Assembly: GCA_030432875.1 (NCBI GenBank)
Contig: JAUILP010000027.1
Span: 1 to 43,563 of the forward strand
DNA length: 43,563 nucleotides
Direction: 5' to 3'
From: Oligoflexia bacterium
GTDB lineage: Bacteria > Bdellovibrionota_B > Oligoflexia > Oligoflexales > JAGOVF01
The translations under genes and the position numbers were made by a program. Below are positions 41,515-43,563 of this stretch, in pieces. The first letter of the stretch is position 1; each line of letters begins with the position of its first letter. The notes under the pieces are model-generated. The model was not told the origin of the DNA and searched no databases. It worked only from the letters and a program-made list of their open reading frames with translations.

Positions 41515-43476
41515 TCAGTTTCCAATATAAGGCGCAGGATTCGCAGAAACGCCTGAGACTGAGCTTGAAATTATAGCAATTATGCCCACAGCGCCACTCC
41601 CGCCCCGTGTCGATTCTTCTCCCGGTCCACAGGCCCATATCAATCTTGTCGGTCCAAGACCGCCGCTTCCCCCTGTGGCAAGAAGACTTCCCGCGGTAAC
41701 TTGTGCAGAAACGATCTTGATAGCACCTCCTGCTCCGCCCCCTGCGCCCCCAGATTTTGTGCCGCCGCAGCAGTCATTTAAGTTTGTCGCATTTGTTCCT
41801 AAGTTTTCAATGCTACCATTATTTATTAAATTTCTCGCGAGGGCTAAAACTATGCCCCCACCAGATCCCGGAACACTATAGGGTGCCCCGCAATAAGGAG
41901 CGTAGCAGTTACCGCCAGCAGAACCAAAAAACAAGCGACTTAAATCAGCAACACCGTATGCGTCTCCACCTAATCCATTTAGGGTCGCACCGTCATTGGT
42001 AGGCACTGCAGGTGTCTGACCGGCGGCACCATGTCCACCACCACCTCCGCCACCAAAATTTCCATTGTTCCAACAGGTGGGCCCTACATAAGTATTTTGC
42101 CCCCCGCCGCCAATATTAGCTGTGTTGGCGTTTGGCCCAAAAATAACACTCGAAATTATACTCTCTCCTGTTGATGTTGACAAAACTCCTTGGAATCCAA
42201 GGCCGCTAGCATCAACTTTACCCCCAGCATCGATGGTTAGGGTACCATTAACGGCAAAGGCGACGATTCCTGTAGGCATACCGGCAAAGCCTGATGGGGC
42301 TGTGGCGAGTCGGTCCCAACTTGAAGCAGTAATGACACCGCCAGAACTCACTGTAATATTTTCATACTGAGGAATTCTTTGAATCACCACATACTGGTTT
42401 GTAAAAGAATCTGCGCTTCCATCATAAGTATTTACCGGAGCCGTAGCTAAAGTGATCGAAGTCCCGCTCACCGTACTTACCGTCAAAACTTCATAATTGC
42501 CGACATCGCCATAATCACCACTAATTCCCTGTAGATTAATTAGGAGCACAAAGTCACCTGGAACAAAAGCAGAATCTGCTGAATCTGATACCGTAACTAC
42601 TGTACCAGAAATTCCTGATACCCTTAAAGCATAACCATCAGCATAGCTGCCGTTGCCATCTGATGATGCTCCAATTGAGGCTGAATTAAGATCAATTGAG
42701 GAATTAACCGTTGCGGATCCATCTTGGCCATTCCCTACGATGTTCAAATCACCCGCTGCAAAATTTGCACCGTGAACAATAATTTCTTCTCCTTCAGTTA
42801 GGCTCGAAGAAAATATATCACTCAAAAGAGGCTGACTGGTAGAAGAGTAAGACGACACAATAGTCATGTTGAGTACTTGTGCAGGTTGAGGCCCGATGTC
42901 CCATTCTGCAGCTGATGATCCCCAGTAATTGTTATTTGCTGTTGAAGCTGACCATGCTGCAACATTATTTTTAATACCATATTTTGTGGCATCAATAAAA
43001 ATATTGTCAGAAATTGTTGGAGAAAATGACCCATAAGTACCTAAAGTTCTATCAATTTGGTAATTAACAGAAATGGCTTCTTGAAATTTATTGTAGCGCA
43101 TGGTCACATTTTGCTGATTTGCGGTAGTGTTACTTCGAGTTGAAAGATCGGATTTGACCTGAATATTATTCTTATAGAAATAATTATACTCTACGACAGG
43201 GTTATGGTATGTGTGGGATCCAGAGTTGTCACTTGCAGAACCATTGCTTATCCATATACCATAAAAATTTTGTTTAATCATGTTATTGGAAAAGGAGGAA
43301 TTACCGTATGAGTAACCAATCCACCAAGTTCCTACATAGGATCTAAGGCCGTAGGTATTATTAAAAACCGAATTATTCTTGAGGCTAAAAGAGTGTGTAT
43401 TGCTTGACGCTCCCGAATAATAACTAAGAATCGCTCCATAATAATTACTCATCGCCTGCGCGGGATTTGCTCGCAA
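41515..43476 (-). CDS. Beta-helix and glycine-rich surface protein, probably 5'-truncated
   Basis: The reading frame encodes up to 653 residues (TTG at 43476, or the ATG at 43452). Residues 1-215 look like a right-handed parallel beta-helix with repeated asparagine ladders (SLKNNSVFNNTYGL, YNYFYKNNIQV, ANNNYWGSS). The middle (220-400) resembles beta-sandwich repeats with many Ser, Asp and Gly. The last 220 residues are glycine-rich (GGGGGGGHG, GGAGGGAGG and GGSGGLG) as in polyglycine-helix surface proteins, with several cysteines. No signal peptide precedes the beta-helix; an in-frame stop closes the frame 21 nt upstream of the TTG codon, inside a 51-nt palindrome, and no ribosome binding site is visible. 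The N-terminal export region is therefore probably lost, or lies beyond a frameshift. Confidence 0.6.
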   Translation of the reverse strand: MRANPAQAMSNYYGAILSYYSGASSNTHSFSLKNNSVFNNTYGLRSYVGTWWIGYSYGNSSFSNNMIKQNFYGIWISNGSASDNSGSHTYHNPVVEYNYFYKNNIQVKSDLSTRSNTTANQQNVTMRYNKFQEAISVNYQIDRTLGTYGSFSPTISDNIFIDATKYGIKNNVAAWSASTANNNYWGSSAAEWDIGPQPAQVLNMTIVSSYSSTSQPLLSDIFSSSLTEGEEIIVHGANFAAGDLNIVGNGQDGSATVNSSIDLNSASIGASSDGNGSYADGYALRVSGISGTVVTVSDSADSAFVPGDFVLLINLQGISGDYGDVGNYEVLTVSTVSGTSITLATAPVNTYDGSADSFTNQYVVIQRIPQYENITVSSGGVITASSWDRLATAPSGFAGMPTGIVAFAVNGTLTIDAGGKVDASGLGFQGVLSTSTGESIISSVIFGPNANTANIGGGGQNTYVGPTCWNNGNFGGGGGGGHGAAGQTPAVPTNDGATLNGLGGDAYGVADLSRLFFGSAGGNCYAPYCGAPYSVPGSGGGIVLALARNLINNGSIENLGTNATNLNDCCGGTKSGGAGGGAGGAIKIVSAQVTAGSLLATGGSGGLGPTRLIWACGPGEESTRGGSGAVGIIAIISSSVSGVSANPAPYIGN

Positions 43477-43500
43477 GCTTGCAAACCCGCTTCAGCGATG
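43450..43500. repeat. 51-nt imperfect palindrome at the 5' end of the beta-helix gene
   Basis: Outer arms CATCGC (43450-43455) and GCGATG (43495-43500) flank inner arms GCGGGATTTGC (43460-43470) and GCAAACCCGC (43481-43490); the loop contains the palindrome GCAAGCTTGC. It is GC-rich compared with the surrounding DNA. The beta-helix reading frame begins inside it, which suggests a REP-like or insertion-associated element. Confidence 0.65.
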
Positions 43501-43563
43501 GATAATAAGGTCTCAATGGCATGAGCGGCCTATGGTATATGGGGTGTAGAAATAAAAAGATAT

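Noticed and set aside
1..43563. CRISPR array, tRNA or rRNA genes, insertion sequences
   Set aside because: I saw no regularly spaced repeats, no tRNA cloverleaf, no rRNA sequence and no transposase; the only mobile element is the intron end.

Overview
The window is AT-rich DNA from a Gram-negative bacterium: it has lipobox signal peptides, outer-membrane and periplasmic proteins, and a Sec-exported nitrous oxide reductase. A TIGR02147/DUF4423 protein paired with a large lipoprotein, the cysE/cysK types and many unrecognised lipoproteins suggest a Bdellovibrionota/Oligoflexia-like organism. That placement is inference; no rRNA or other phylogenetic marker is present.

Layout. 1-125: 3' end (domains V and VI) of a probable class-C group II intron. 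410-2868: bacteriohemerythrin, a small outer-membrane protein and a small lipoprotein, with long AT-rich spacers. 3019-6572: a two-gene minus-strand operon, TIGR02147 protein then an 896-aa lipoprotein, behind a good sigma70-like promoter with three TGGATA repeats phased at 21-22 bp. 6799-8836: divergent cysE and cysK (serine to O-acetylserine to cysteine). 8864-10459: YbiT-type ABC-F ATPase with a degenerate second Walker A motif. 10749-18135: clade II denitrification module, with a divergent c-type cytochrome, nosZ, a membrane protein, nosL, nosD, nosF, nosY and a fasciclin protein. The cytochrome/nosZ intergenic region carries FNR/DNR-like dyads and a consensus -10 box. 18271-19398: AlkC-type DNA glycosylase with a C-terminal Ig-like domain.

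19820-25391: an arsenosugar-type operon, with arsS (radical SAM), a VTT membrane domain fused to a flavin disulfide reductase, two arsenosugar-associated glycosyltransferases (TIGR04283, TIGR04282) and a TIGR03169-like flavoprotein. No arsM is in the window.

25939-38183 is the most unusual part. Eight genes run in one direction, most joined by 1-4 nt stop/start overlaps: lipid kinase, FAR-like SDR, a 704-aa protein with a C-terminal acyl-ACP-reductase-like half, a BtaA-like (DUF3419) aminocarboxypropyl transferase, an adenylating enzyme fused to a UbiA prenyltransferase, a PEP-synthase/rifampin-phosphotransferase-like enzyme, a GNAT protein and a MenA-like UbiA prenyltransferase. Together they look like a pathway for an unusual membrane lipid or prenylated amphiphile. 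I know of no described system with this set; the product is unknown.

38357-43500: an exported hypothetical protein, an M48-like lipoprotein metalloprotease, and a beta-helix/glycine-rich surface protein. The 5' end of the last one starts inside a 51-nt imperfect palindrome, and it has no signal peptide, so it is probably truncated.
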